Shown: positions 1 through 8,909 of the stretch, piece by piece
Layout of the letters: every line of letters begins with the position of its first letter
How positions within the stretch are numbered: position 1 is the first letter of the stretch
Position numbers and translations under genes: made by a program
The notes under the pieces: model-generated
Seen by the model: the letters and a program-made list of their open reading frames with translations, nothing else
Database searches by the model: none
Told to the model about the DNA's origin: nothing
Origin: Pelotomaculum_C sp050950345
GTDB taxonomy: Bacteria > Bacillota > Desulfotomaculia > Desulfotomaculales > Pelotomaculaceae
Length of the DNA stretch: 64,000 nt
Assembly: GCA_050950345.1 (NCBI GenBank)
Contig: JBMNHK010000003.1
Location: 186,001-250,000, forward strand
Reading direction: 5' to 3'

Positions 1-660
1 GTCTGCACCATTGAAATCCCGGTAAATAACGCCATCCTCACCTACTTCATAAGGAATATTGTCAACTTCATCAACGGCTCCCATGTCTTCTACAATATCG
101 AAATCAGAGTAACCATAATAAGAGCCGCCTCTCGACCACTCGTCCGTTGTTTCGCTATACCTGGCTACTTCCTGCCAGGCATCTTCACCGTCATAGGCAA
201 CATTTTCATTTTCTGCATCATCGGTAAAGCTTCTGGCAAAGGGTATGTTCAAAACATCCTCCTCTACCGGACGTTGGTCATGGATGTGCAGTTGATCTTC
301 ACCGGCTTCTTTACAGTCATAGCATACCGCAGTGGATGGCTTAGCTTCAAGCCTTTCTAACGCTATCTCCTCACCGCAGACGTCACAGACACCATAATTC
401 CCATTTTCAATCCTATCCAGGGCATTGTCTACAGCAACCAGGTCAACCATGGCCCTTTCCCGCAGGGCAAAATCCTTGCTGCGTTCAAACATCTCTGTGC
501 CTATATCGGCCGGGTGGTTGTCATAGGTGGATAATTCACTTAATGAATCATCCATGGCCGTGTTAAGTCCTTGTTCATCAATAAATTTAATTTGTGCCAG
601 CAATTTTTTTTTCTCTTCCGATAAACGTTCCTTAAGTTCAGCAAGCTTTGCTTTGTCCAT
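1..660 (-). CDS. TraR/DksA-type zinc-finger protein (YteA-like), C-terminus beyond window
   Basis: Reading from the ATG at 660 gives 220 codons with no stop before the window edge, so the C-terminus is missing. The N-terminal ~90 residues are a charged helical region. They are followed by a four-cysteine zinc finger with a CDVCGE half and a CYDCKE half. This architecture is that of the YteA family of Firmicute DksA/TraR-like proteins, which are often sporulation-associated and may act on RNA polymerase. The tail after the finger is acidic and tyrosine-rich. A GGAGG-type site lies just upstream of the ATG. It is the last gene of the minus-strand block. The family is clear; the exact role is not. 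Confidence 0.85.
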   Translation of the reverse strand, partial: MDKAKLAELKERLSEEKKKLLAQIKFIDEQGLNTAMDDSLSELSTYDNHPADIGTEMFERSKDFALRERAMVDLVAVDNALDRIENGNYGVCDVCGEEIALERLEAKPSTAVCYDCKEAGEDQLHIHDQRPVEEDVLNIPFARSFTDDAENENVAYDGEDAWQEVARYSETTDEWSRGGSYYGYSDFDIVEDMGAVDEVDNIPYEVGEDGVIYRDFNGAD

Positions 661-677
661 ATAAACCCTCCTATGTT

Positions 678-974
678 CTACCCACCTATTTGTAATTGCA
701 CCATTTGAACTATTTCAGCAATAATCCCGCCAATCCACGGCAAGTTCAACAAAACTAACCTTTTTAAAACAATTAACAAAAGCGCACCCAAAACAGAAAA
801 GCCGACTGCTACACCAAGTCCTCTCGCCAAACCGGCAATAAAATTGACATACAGAAGACGCCAGGGATTATCAAGGAGCTTAACATATTCCGCCAGCTTC
901 ATTTTTTCCATATTTTCAGCCAGCAAAGCGATCCTCCTGGATAGGGTATTTAACTGGCGGTTCCCTTCTTCCAT
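678..974 (-). CDS. DUF5665 small membrane protein
   Basis: A 98-residue protein with a charged N-terminal helix (about 1-45) that may form a coiled coil. It is followed by two hydrophobic segments (about 47-72 and 78-95). Length and layout match the DUF5665 family found near secDF in spore-forming Clostridia. It lies 120 bases beyond secF and 17 bases before the zinc-finger gene. No catalytic motif is visible and the function is unknown. A role in the membrane next to the Sec accessory proteins would only be a guess from position. Confidence 0.75.
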   Translation of the reverse strand: MEEGNRQLNTLSRRIALLAENMEKMKLAEYVKLLDNPWRLLYVNFIAGLARGLGVAVGFSVLGALLLIVLKRLVLLNLPWIGGIIAEIVQMVQLQIGG

Positions 975-1034
975 GACGATATCACCCCGTTAGCTCAAAA
1001 AGCCTCACTGCCATTAATCTGTCCTGAAAACAAG

Positions 1035-1076
1035 CAAAAAAAAACGTTAAGGCCTGTGTAACCACAGACCTTAACG
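1035..1076 (-). terminator. Intrinsic terminator after secF
   Basis: On the minus strand a near-perfect stem (CGTTAAGG with CCTTAACG, extended by CTGTG/CACAG) is followed by a run of about ten T. It sits 19 bases past the secF stop, so it ends the ruv-que-sec block or reduces read-through into DUF5665. Confidence 0.85.
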
Positions 1077-1094
1077 CCAATAATTATTTGTTTT

Positions 1095-1994
1095 TTATGC
1101 CCGTGCCGGCTTCTGCTTGCCGTGAAGCTCTGTTTTCTTCAAATCATACCAAAGAGGGCTGGCTACGCAAATGGAAGAATATACTCCACAGGTGATCCCA
1201 ATCAGTAAGGCCAGCACCATTGCGTATAACGTCGAGCCGCCCAGGAGCAAGAGAGCGACAAGAACCATTTCAATTGTTATCAAAATGTTAATGGACCTGG
1301 CCATAGTCTGCCAGAGACTGGAGTTGATAACATCTTCCAGGACTTCGCCTTTTTTCTTATTGAGCAGATTCTCACGGATACGGTCAAATATAACAATAGT
1401 ATCGTTAATGGAATAACCAATAACTGTCAGTATAGCTGCAACAAAAGCACTGTCAATCTCAACCTGCAATAGGGAGAACACGCCCAAAACCACAAAAACA
1501 TTATGCAAAAGGCCGAGTACAGCCGCAATGCCCTGTTTGAACTCAAAACGCCAGGAGATATAAATGATCATCAGGACAGAGGCAATCAATAAAGCATATA
1601 TTGCATTGGCAATTAATTCTTTACCGATTACCGGCCCCACACGTTCAGTTCTCAAAACTGTTAACCCGCCCAGTTGACTGTCAAGGGCAGCTACAACAGC
1701 GGCATTCTCTTCTTCCGTCAATTCTTTAGTCTTGATAATAAAATCGGTTTCACCGCTCCTCTGGATGGTGGCATCAGCCAGTTCAAAACTATGCAGAACA
1801 TCCCGGACTTGCTCAACCGAAGTTGATTGGCTAAATCTAACATCCAGGAGACTTCCGCCGGTGAAATCAATTCCCAGGTTAAGCCCTTTGGTGAATAAAG
1901 AGATCATCCCGGCCAGAAGGATAACAATTGAGATGCTATACCATATTTTCCTCAGTTTAATAAAATGAAAAGGCTTTCTATCTCTTAACATCAT
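1095..1994 (-). CDS. secF: Protein translocase subunit SecF
   Basis: A 299-residue membrane protein, the usual SecF length. It has the N-terminal GIDFTGGSLLDV motif of the first periplasmic domain. The IGYSINDTIVIFDRIREN signature sits in the central membrane segments (about residues 190-210). Six transmembrane segments are expected and hydrophobic blocks fit this. With SecD and YajC it forms the accessory complex that uses the proton or sodium gradient to pull exported proteins through SecYEG. It lies 13 bases after secD and is certainly co-transcribed with it. A GGGGGTGG-type site precedes the start. Confidence 0.97.
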   Translation of the reverse strand: MMLRDRKPFHFIKLRKIWYSISIVILLAGMISLFTKGLNLGIDFTGGSLLDVRFSQSTSVEQVRDVLHSFELADATIQRSGETDFIIKTKELTEEENAAVVAALDSQLGGLTVLRTERVGPVIGKELIANAIYALLIASVLMIIYISWRFEFKQGIAAVLGLLHNVFVVLGVFSLLQVEIDSAFVAAILTVIGYSINDTIVIFDRIRENLLNKKKGEVLEDVINSSLWQTMARSINILITIEMVLVALLLLGGSTLYAMVLALLIGITCGVYSSICVASPLWYDLKKTELHGKQKPARA

Positions 1995-2007
1995 ATTTTA
2001 CCACCCC

Positions 2008-3243
2008 CTACGCCCCATACAATTTCTGGTTGCGCACCAGGTTACTGCCGGCAACCAGGTGCAACAGCCATCTGGTAACGGTAATAGCCGTGAACATACT
2101 GGCTAGAATACCGATTGAAAGGGTCAGTGCAAAACCTTTGATGGAGCCAGTGCCAAAAAAGTATAAAACAACAGCGGCAATAAGCGTAGTAATGTTGGCA
2201 TCCGCTATAGCTACAAATGCCCGCTTAAAACCCACATCAATGGCAGAGCGTAAGGTTTTTCCAGACCACAGTTCTTCCCTCAATCGTTCAAAGATAAGAA
2301 TGTTGGCATCCACTGCCATACCCATGGACAAAAGGAAACCGGCTATGCCCGGCAAAGTCATAGTTACATGCAAAGCAGCGTAGATCATCAATACCAGTAA
2401 CACATAAATAATTAAGGCCAGGTCAGCAACCAAACCAGGAATTCTGTAATATAGCGCCATGAAGATCAAAATAGCTATAAATCCTGCAATTCCAGCTTTT
2501 ACTGACTTATCCAAAGAGTCTGAACCAAGGGTAGGACCTACTGTCCTCTTCTCCATTACCTCTAGCTTAATCGGCAAGGAACCGGATCTAAGCAGAATAG
2601 CAACATTATGGGCCTCTGGCAAAGATGAATATGGAGATATCTGTGCCCTGCCGCCGGTGATCGCTTCTCTGATATAAGGAGCTTGCACCACTTCCCCGTC
2701 CAGCACGATAGCCAAACGTTTGCCCACATTAGCAGCTGTAACCTCAGCAAAGATTTTAGCTCCATCTGGCTCGAACTCCAAGTCTACTTGCGCCTCATTC
2801 GTTTGAGGATTAGTACTTTCCCTGGCGTTTTTTAAATGCCGTCCGGTAAGTACGGTTTCACCGTCTTCAGTTTTAAACTCCAGGTAAGCAGTTCTAATCA
2901 AAGTTTGAACAGCCTGGTCAGGATCTTGTATGCCGGCTAATTCAACAATGATCCGGTTGGTTCCCTGTTGTTGAATTATTGGTTCCGCGATACCAAAAGC
3001 ATTAACCCTGTTTTCAAGGATAGCCATAGCCTGTTTAACCCGATCATCCGTTACCTGAGCGTCAGGTGTATCCTGTGCTTCGAGCACTACGTGGACACCA
3101 CCTTTAAGGTCAAGTCCCTGTTTGATCAAATCCTTCCATGGTAGCCAGCTGACTCCGGGAATTACCGGCTTAACAGCGAGTATGGCTACTGCAGCTGCAA
3201 CCAGAATAACTCCCAATAACTTCAGGATCTTGTCCCACTTCAT
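2008..3243 (-). CDS. secD: Protein translocase subunit SecD
   Basis: About 411 residues from the preferred ATG at 3243, which has a GAGGGGG site about 12 bases upstream. A longer in-frame start at 3270 would add nine polar residues before MKWDK and looks less likely. Visible motifs are GLDLKGGVHVVLE near the N-terminus, the large extracytoplasmic P1 domain, and GMAVDANILIFERLREEL in the membrane part. It is the partner of SecF, immediately downstream. The protein is shorter than the E. coli form, as is usual in Gram-positives where SecD and SecF remain separate. Confidence 0.97.
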   Translation of the reverse strand: MKWDKILKLLGVILVAAAVAILAVKPVIPGVSWLPWKDLIKQGLDLKGGVHVVLEAQDTPDAQVTDDRVKQAMAILENRVNAFGIAEPIIQQQGTNRIIVELAGIQDPDQAVQTLIRTAYLEFKTEDGETVLTGRHLKNARESTNPQTNEAQVDLEFEPDGAKIFAEVTAANVGKRLAIVLDGEVVQAPYIREAITGGRAQISPYSSLPEAHNVAILLRSGSLPIKLEVMEKRTVGPTLGSDSLDKSVKAGIAGFIAILIFMALYYRIPGLVADLALIIYVLLVLMIYAALHVTMTLPGIAGFLLSMGMAVDANILIFERLREELWSGKTLRSAIDVGFKRAFVAIADANITTLIAAVVLYFFGTGSIKGFALTLSIGILASMFTAITVTRWLLHLVAGSNLVRNQKLYGA

Positions 3244-3276
3244 TTGTTTGCAAGCCCCCTCATGCCTCATAAAAAA

Positions 3277-3936
3277 CTATAATAGCTTAGATCCATTTAC
3301 TACTAACTCAAATTTGCATCTAAGAAAAGACGCCGCCCTGCGGCACATGATCATCCTGCTTAAAAAAATTTCAAAATATTCCATCACTGGACAGATATTG
3401 ATATCAATGGTGAGTTCCATGGTAATGGTGCGCTTATTGTCATCCACCCAAAGAAAAGAATGCTCTACCGCGTAATTTACGCGGTCATGGATATCAAAAG
3501 TAGCAAAATCAGTGTTGCGCACACGTGAACGGTGCACATCGGATTTATCTGCTACAATCAAGGCGGCAGCAACGCTGTTAACTGCATGCCCATACTGTTC
3601 CTCATGGTTGGCAATAGCAGATATAATCGTGGCGATTTCTTCAGGGTGCATACCCATTTGCATCAAAATCGGATATGCTATTACTGCCCCGGAGATGCCG
3701 TGTTCATTGCGGCTTACCACATTACCCAGGTCATGCAAATAACCGGCGATAGCCGCCAGTTCTACTTGTCTTGGGGGGTAACCCAACCTTTCCAGTATAT
3801 TTTTAGCAATACTGGAAACAAGGTTTACATGACGATAGCTATGTTCGGTAAAACCCAGGACGCTCAGGTACTTATTGCCTTTCCGTATAAATGCATCGAC
3901 CACAGGATCTTTTTTTATGTCCTCAAGGGTGATCAT
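3277..3936 (-). CDS. HD-domain phosphohydrolase-like protein
   Basis: About 219 residues. HD-domain metal ligands are visible: HSYRH near residue 33, HDLGN near 70, NHEE near 110 and a later conserved Asp (VADKSD), which fits a metal-dependent phosphohydrolase. The substrate cannot be read from the sequence; nucleotides or (p)ppGpp-like compounds are possibilities. The ATG at 3936 has a GGGGG site 11 bases upstream, better placed than the GTG at 3945. It lies between yajC and secD, a position HD proteins of this type also hold in related Clostridia, and is probably in the same operon. Confidence 0.85.
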   Translation of the reverse strand: MITLEDIKKDPVVDAFIRKGNKYLSVLGFTEHSYRHVNLVSSIAKNILERLGYPPRQVELAAIAGYLHDLGNVVSRNEHGISGAVIAYPILMQMGMHPEEIATIISAIANHEEQYGHAVNSVAAALIVADKSDVHRSRVRNTDFATFDIHDRVNYAVEHSFLWVDDNKRTITMELTIDINICPVMEYFEIFLSRMIMCRRAASFLRCKFELVVNGSKLL

Positions 3937-4051
3937 GAACCGCACAACCCCCTATTATTGAGCATATTATCCGATAAAAAGAGTAGACACAGGTCTACCC
4001 TCATCATCCCTTTAAACTACCTTATACTTACTGTACTACTGCTCCTCAATC

Positions 4052-4324
4052 TCAGCTGTCTATCCTTGAAACAGCGGTCTGCAAAATTTCTATCTCGGTA
4101 TTATCAGCTATTTTTAAAATCAAGGAGTCTTCTTTTATTTTAACAATGGTACCATATATTCCACCGATAGTTACAATGCGATCGTTGGCTTTAAGGTTTT
4201 TAATCATTTGTTGATGTTTTTTCTGCCGTTGTTGTTGAGGCCGGATCATTAAAAAATATAAGATGACAAACAGACCAATAATATACAGCAGGGAGACCAT
4301 AGTGGAATTATTACCCAACATCAC
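4052..4324 (-). CDS. yajC: Preprotein translocase subunit YajC
   Basis: 90 residues. One N-terminal membrane segment (about 9-27) runs straight into the family signature MIRPQQQRQKKHQQM, followed by a small beta domain with DRIVTIGGIYGTI. YajC binds SecDF in the membrane. An AAAGGAGGGG site lies directly before the start. It sits between tgt and the HD gene, as in the widely conserved queA-tgt-yajC-secDF order. Confidence 0.95.
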   Translation of the reverse strand: MMLGNNSTMVSLLYIIGLFVILYFLMIRPQQQRQKKHQQMIKNLKANDRIVTIGGIYGTIVKIKEDSLILKIADNTEIEILQTAVSRIDS

Positions 4325-4388
4325 CCCTCCTTTCTCTAAGTATTTCGTGTTTAAGATAAAAAATCCTTTTTAATTAATTTAGGCGATT

Positions 4389-5501
4389 TTATATTTGATT
4401 ATAATTTTTCATAAAATGATCCCGGTAGGCCAAAAGCTCACCCTCTCTGATCGCATCTCTTATTTCCGCCATCAGCCTTTGGATAAAGTGCAAATTATGG
4501 ATAGTGGTCAGGCGGATACCCAGTACTTCCCCGGCTTTAATTAAGTGTCTGATATAAGCCCTGGAATAGTTTCTACAGGCATAGCAGTTACAGGTCGGAT
4601 CTATAGGGTTATAATCACGGGCATATTTGGCATTGCGCACTACAATTTTACCTTGATGAGTTAACGCTGTACCATTGCGAGCTATCCTGGTGGGCAAAAC
4701 ACAGTCAAACATATCGATTCCCCTGACGACTCCTTCAACCAGGCAATCAGGCGAGCCAACTCCCATTAGATAACGTGGTTTTTCTGAAGGAAGCAAATCC
4801 GTGGTTACGTCCAGCATCTGGTACATCAATTCTTTGGGTTCTCCAACACTTAAACCACCGATAGCATAACCAGGCAAATCAAGTTCTACCAATTCCAGAG
4901 CGCTTCTCTTGCGCAGATCGTCAAAAACACTTCCCTGCACAATGCCGAATAAGGCCTGATCCTCCCGGCTGTGCGCCTTCACACAACGCTCAGCCCACCG
5001 TGTAGTCCGCTCCAGTGCCTCAACAGCATATTTATAAGTACAAGGGTACGGGGCACACTCATCAAAGACCATGGCAATATCTGAACCCAGCGCTTCCTGT
5101 ACCTCAACAGCTTTTTCCGGACTAAAGAAATGTTCTGACCCGTCAATATGTGACCTGAAAAGCACTCCTTCCTCAGAAATCTTTCTAAGTGGCCCCAGGC
5201 TAAAAACCTGAAAACCGCCGCTATCGGTCAGGATCGGACCGTCCCAGTTCATAAATTTATGTAAGCCTCCAGCCTCACGGATCAATTCGTGGCCCGGCCG
5301 CAAGTACAGATGATAGGTGTTGCTGAGTATAAGTCTGCCGCCTACCTGTCGTACTTCTTCCGGGGTCATGGTCTTAACCGTCGCCTGGGTAGCAACCGGC
5401 ATAAATATGGGAGTTTCCACTATGCCGTGAGTGGTCTGCAGGAGCCCTAAGCGTGCCCTGCAGGTTTTATCCTCTTTTAAGATAGAAAATTCCAATGTCA
5501 T
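4389..5501 (-). CDS. tgt: tRNA-guanine transglycosylase (queuine tRNA-ribosyltransferase)
   Basis: 370 residues, the normal bacterial length. It swaps the wobble guanine-34 of GUN-anticodon tRNAs for preQ1. The general-base motif LTDSGGFQVFSL (Asp near residue 92) and the nucleophile region GIDMFDCVLPTRIARNG are present. The zinc site is complete: CNCYAC with a later His in TIHNLHF. It follows queA by 63 bases and precedes yajC, so modification and export genes share an operon. Confidence 0.98.
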   Translation of the reverse strand: MTLEFSILKEDKTCRARLGLLQTTHGIVETPIFMPVATQATVKTMTPEEVRQVGGRLILSNTYHLYLRPGHELIREAGGLHKFMNWDGPILTDSGGFQVFSLGPLRKISEEGVLFRSHIDGSEHFFSPEKAVEVQEALGSDIAMVFDECAPYPCTYKYAVEALERTTRWAERCVKAHSREDQALFGIVQGSVFDDLRKRSALELVELDLPGYAIGGLSVGEPKELMYQMLDVTTDLLPSEKPRYLMGVGSPDCLVEGVVRGIDMFDCVLPTRIARNGTALTHQGKIVVRNAKYARDYNPIDPTCNCYACRNYSRAYIRHLIKAGEVLGIRLTTIHNLHFIQRLMAEIRDAIREGELLAYRDHFMKNYNQI

Positions 5502-5564
5502 TAAATAACCTCTTAAAAGGAATGCTATGTTACATTTTAACTCTTATGCTGCCAATTGTACAGT

Positions 5565-6590
5565 TTAGAGAATTAACATGGCATCGCCAAAACTAAAAAA
5601 ACGATACTTTTGACGTACAGCTTCCTTATATGCTGACAGAATCCGTTCCCGTCCGGCCAGTGCAGAGACCATCATCAGCAGCGTAGACTTGGGCAGGTGA
5701 AAATTGGTCACTAGACCGTCAATAACTTTAAAACGGTAGCCGGGGTAGATAAATATATCAGTCCAGCCTGAACCCGGCCTAACCCTGCCTGTAACTTCCG
5801 CAGCACTTTCCAGACACCTTGTTGTAGTTGTGCCGACTGCGATTATCCTGCCGCCTTGCTGTCTGGTCCGGTTGATGGCATCTGCCGCTGCCTGAGAAAT
5901 CTCGAAATATTCGGGATGCATGCGGTGCAATTCTATATCTCGCACCTCAACAGGACGGAAAGTGCCCAAACCAACATGCAATAAAACAGGGGTTATGTTG
6001 ACCCCCAGGGCCTTGATTTTTGTTAACAGATCTTTTGAAAAATGAAGCCCGGCAGTAGGGGCCGCCGCCGACCCAGCCTCCCGGGCGTATACAGTCTGGT
6101 AACGTTGACGATCAGATAAAGGCTTTTTAATATAAGGCGGAACCGGCATTATTCCTATAGAATCCAGTATATGCTCAAAAAGCCCCTTATACTTAAACTC
6201 TACAATCTTACCGCCATATGGAGTATTTCCAATAATATGTCCGGTGAGGCTACCGTCACCAAAGGCAATTTCCGTTCCGGCAGGGGCTCTTTTACCCGGC
6301 TTGACTAAGGCCTCCCAGCAATCGCTCTCCAGCCTTTTTAAAAGCAATACTTCCATCCGGGCGCCGGTGTTCTTTTTAGTGCCTAGAAGACGTGCCGGGA
6401 TAACCTTTGTGTCATTAACGATGAGGTTGTCACCCGGCTTAAGGTAATGCAGAATATCTTTAAATTCTCTATGTTCAAAAACATCCTTATCCTGCCGTAT
6501 TACCATTAGCCTCGAACTGTCCCTCAGCTCACGCGGCTCCTGGGCAATCAATTCTTCCGGTAAGTCATAAGAAAAATCCAATAGATCCAA
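5565..6590 (-). CDS. queA: S-adenosylmethionine:tRNA ribosyltransferase-isomerase QueA
   Basis: 341 residues, the typical length. It transfers and rearranges the ribosyl part of SAM onto preQ1-modified tRNA to give epoxyqueuosine. Family motifs include MDLLDFSYDLPEELIAQ at the N-terminus, AAPTAGLHF in the middle and TNFHLPKSTLLMMVSA near the C-terminus. It lies between spoIID and tgt on the same strand. With tgt and queH it covers the last three queuosine steps. Confidence 0.98.
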   Translation of the reverse strand: MDLLDFSYDLPEELIAQEPRELRDSSRLMVIRQDKDVFEHREFKDILHYLKPGDNLIVNDTKVIPARLLGTKKNTGARMEVLLLKRLESDCWEALVKPGKRAPAGTEIAFGDGSLTGHIIGNTPYGGKIVEFKYKGLFEHILDSIGIMPVPPYIKKPLSDRQRYQTVYAREAGSAAAPTAGLHFSKDLLTKIKALGVNITPVLLHVGLGTFRPVEVRDIELHRMHPEYFEISQAAADAINRTRQQGGRIIAVGTTTTRCLESAAEVTGRVRPGSGWTDIFIYPGYRFKVIDGLVTNFHLPKSTLLMMVSALAGRERILSAYKEAVRQKYRFFSFGDAMLIL

Positions 6591-6646
6591 CTGTTATTAT
6601 CCAACTCCTAATAAACACTTGTAAACAAATCTATCCTGCCAACTCT

Positions 6647-8047
6647 CTACCTTTCACGAGCTGATCTGCCGTAATGCTCCTGCAAGGTAACTCCTGTATA
6701 ATAGTATTTCAATATATCCTGGTAATTATAACCTTTAGAGGCCATCCCATAAGCCCCATACTGCGACATGCCCACGCCGTGTCCATACCCCTTACCTGTA
6801 ATTTTAACACTGGTCAGGTTTTTATCCTTGTCAAAGGACTTATTGAGCACAAACAAAGAACTTTTTAAGCCTAAAACGGACCTGACCCAGTCTGCGTTGC
6901 TAATCTCAATTCTTTCCGGTTTTTCGGCCGTATTTAAGCCGGTAATTATTAAACTCTTGACTCTTTCCCCGGATGAAGTCATTTCTTTTATCGCAATGTC
7001 GGTGACTTGCAGCATTGGATAGCCAGCCTTGTTAATTAAAGAAACAAGGTCCTCACTGGTATAAGTGACCTGCCAGTTATAATGCAGCTCATTTTTATCA
7101 TAAGTGTCCGGCTTACCTTTAATATAGGGTAACGGGCTTGACCATACATCTTCACTATTCTCAGTAACCCCTCCGCTGCTGCAATGGAAAAAAGCCGTAA
7201 TGAGATTGCCACCGCTCGTCATTACAATTCCGGCGGTATCTTTTACTGCTTTATTGGTGGCCTCCGTTTCAGCATCATAACCGCCATAAACCTGGTTATA
7301 TTGACTGGCAACGAGGTCAAAACTGTTACCCTTACCCCGGGAGGTCTCCATAGTCTGCAAAGCATAGTTGCGAGCAGCAACAGCCTGCGCCTTTAGGGCT
7401 TCTTCCGGCCAGGAAGGTATGCACTCACAAGGAACTACTCCGCACAGATAATCCTCAATATGCAATATATTTAATACCATAAGCTTATCACCGGCAACTT
7501 GGAACTCGAAATTACCGCGGTATCGGGTCGTCCCATTACCGGTAATCAATGACAATAGATTATGTCCAGCACTATCCTCCACTGCCTCCATCCTTTGTGA
7601 GCCTTTGAGCGCAATATTTGCTGTGGACTCAGATAAAAGCGCTACTTCTCCAGCACCGTTAATTACCGCAAGGTCTTCTGCGTCAGCTGTGTCCACCAGC
7701 TTTCCATTGCCGGAAAGGACTGAAACTTGATAGCCCGATGCTTGCACACTCACCGGACCTTTATATACGCTGCTCCGCCCGCCCTGCCTGGCTATTGCTA
7801 TGCGTCCGTCCTGCAGATTAACCAACCAGTTTTCACCTGGTTTAAGTTTTGCAATTATTTCACCAGTTGCTTGATCAACCAGCTTATAATTGCCCTTGAC
7901 AGTGAAACCGCAAGAACCTGCCTGTTCAGTCAGCTGAACCCTTACCAGGCCGGGTTCGGCCGCTTCTGAGGCCGAGGCAATGGCCAAAACAATAAATAGC
8001 GATGCCATCACAGTCAACAATACATATCCAGTATTTTTTAACCGCAC
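6647..8047 (-). CDS. spoIID: SpoIID/LytB-domain sporulation protein
   Basis: 466 residues with an N-terminal signal or anchor segment (about residues 8-29). The C-terminal half carries the SpoIID/LytB domain: HIEDYLCGVVPCEC, LKAQAVAARNYAL, and the terminal GKGYGHGVGMSQYGA motif. SpoIID is a lytic transglycosylase that thins septal peptidoglycan during engulfment. The N-terminal ~170 residues, rich in beta structure, are longer than in B. subtilis SpoIID. Here it lies inside the ruv-que block, so it could also be a SpoIID-like paralogue expressed in growth. Confidence 0.9.
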   Translation of the reverse strand: MRLKNTGYVLLTVMASLFIVLAIASASEAAEPGLVRVQLTEQAGSCGFTVKGNYKLVDQATGEIIAKLKPGENWLVNLQDGRIAIARQGGRSSVYKGPVSVQASGYQVSVLSGNGKLVDTADAEDLAVINGAGEVALLSESTANIALKGSQRMEAVEDSAGHNLLSLITGNGTTRYRGNFEFQVAGDKLMVLNILHIEDYLCGVVPCECIPSWPEEALKAQAVAARNYALQTMETSRGKGNSFDLVASQYNQVYGGYDAETEATNKAVKDTAGIVMTSGGNLITAFFHCSSGGVTENSEDVWSSPLPYIKGKPDTYDKNELHYNWQVTYTSEDLVSLINKAGYPMLQVTDIAIKEMTSSGERVKSLIITGLNTAEKPERIEISNADWVRSVLGLKSSLFVLNKSFDKDKNLTSVKITGKGYGHGVGMSQYGAYGMASKGYNYQDILKYYYTGVTLQEHYGRSARER

Positions 8048-8137
8048 CGTTAATTATACCCCCAGCATTATGTATATGGGGGGTATAATACGACAAACAC
8101 TGTCAAACTCCTTCCGGAATAAAGCCTGGCAGTTTGC

Positions 8138-8353
8138 TTAACGGCGAAACAGGCTGAAGATGATTGTCAGCAATATACTCAAGAGAATACAGGTGGCAAT
8201 AGGAAAATAAAATGTAAAGTTGCCCTTCCGAATAAATAAGTCCCCGGGCAGCTTGCCCAAACCAAAAAATTTACCGCCTAATAGGAGCAGCACACCGCAA
8301 ATAACGATAATGATACCGGCCAGCACCATTAATCTGCCAATATTCTCCATCAT
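8138..8353 (-). CDS. DUF2905 two-helix membrane protein
   Basis: About 71 residues from the ATG pair at 8348-8353, which begins one base after the queH stop codon. There are two membrane segments (about 8-27 and 46-68) separated by GLGKLPGDLFIRKGNF. That GDLxxRKGNxxFYFP pattern is the hallmark of DUF2905. The reading frame stays open upstream through queH, but that extension is only overlap. The family is unknown in function and often lies next to ruvB, as here. Confidence 0.85.
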   Translation of the reverse strand: MMENIGRLMVLAGIIIVICGVLLLLGGKFFGLGKLPGDLFIRKGNFTFYFPIATCILLSILLTIIFSLFRR

Positions 8354-8354
8354 G

Positions 8355-8909
8355 TCAGGTCTGTTCTCCCTTCTTTTTGGGGCGACGGAGGTAACGCTCC
8401 TTTTCACTGTAGACACAACCACAATACTTCTGGCGATACATACCCTTTTCCCTGGATAAAGCAGTTGCTTGCCTGTAACCGGGCCGAAAATCAGCGTAAT
8501 AAAACTGAACGCCATACTTTTCGCCCATCAAGAGGCCGGTATCTTTGATCAGTTCATGTTGTTGATAAGGACTGACCAGCAAAGTTGTACTGTAACAGTC
8601 AAAGCCTCCTTTTTTAGCAGCTTTAGCTGTCTCCTCAAGGCGCATGGCATAACACTCACTACATCGCTGAGTTTCCCGGTTAACCACTCTGCGGAGGAAC
8701 TCTTCCAACCTGTATTCATCATTACAGATATAGGGCATATTTAGTTCCCTGTAATACTCCAGCAGCGTGTCCCTGCGTTTGACATATTCCGTATAGGGAT
8801 GAATATTGGGATTATAAAAATAGCCATGTATATCTATCTTTTTTTCTTTTAAATATTCAATGGGATATATTGAGCAAGGACCGCAACAAGAATGCAACAG
8901 CAACTTCAT
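8355..8909 (-). CDS. queH: Epoxyqueuosine reductase QueH
   Basis: About 184 residues of the QueH (former DUF208) family, the non-cobalamin enzyme that reduces epoxyqueuosine to queuosine in tRNA. The metal-binding cysteines are all visible: HSCCGPC at the N-terminus, CSECYAMRLEETA in the middle, and YCGCVYSE near the C-terminus. The ATG at 8909 shares one base with the ruvB stop (TGATG), so translation is coupled. No queG is present in the window. Linkage to queA and tgt supports the assignment. Confidence 0.93.
   Translation of the reverse strand: MKLLLHSCCGPCSIYPIEYLKEKKIDIHGYFYNPNIHPYTEYVKRRDTLLEYYRELNMPYICNDEYRLEEFLRRVVNRETQRCSECYAMRLEETAKAAKKGGFDCYSTTLLVSPYQQHELIKDTGLLMGEKYGVQFYYADFRPGYRQATALSREKGMYRQKYCGCVYSEKERYLRRPKKKGEQT

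Noticed and set aside
8354..8515. A longer DUF2905 protein of 125 residues
   Set aside because: The added part overlaps queH and is not related to DUF2905.
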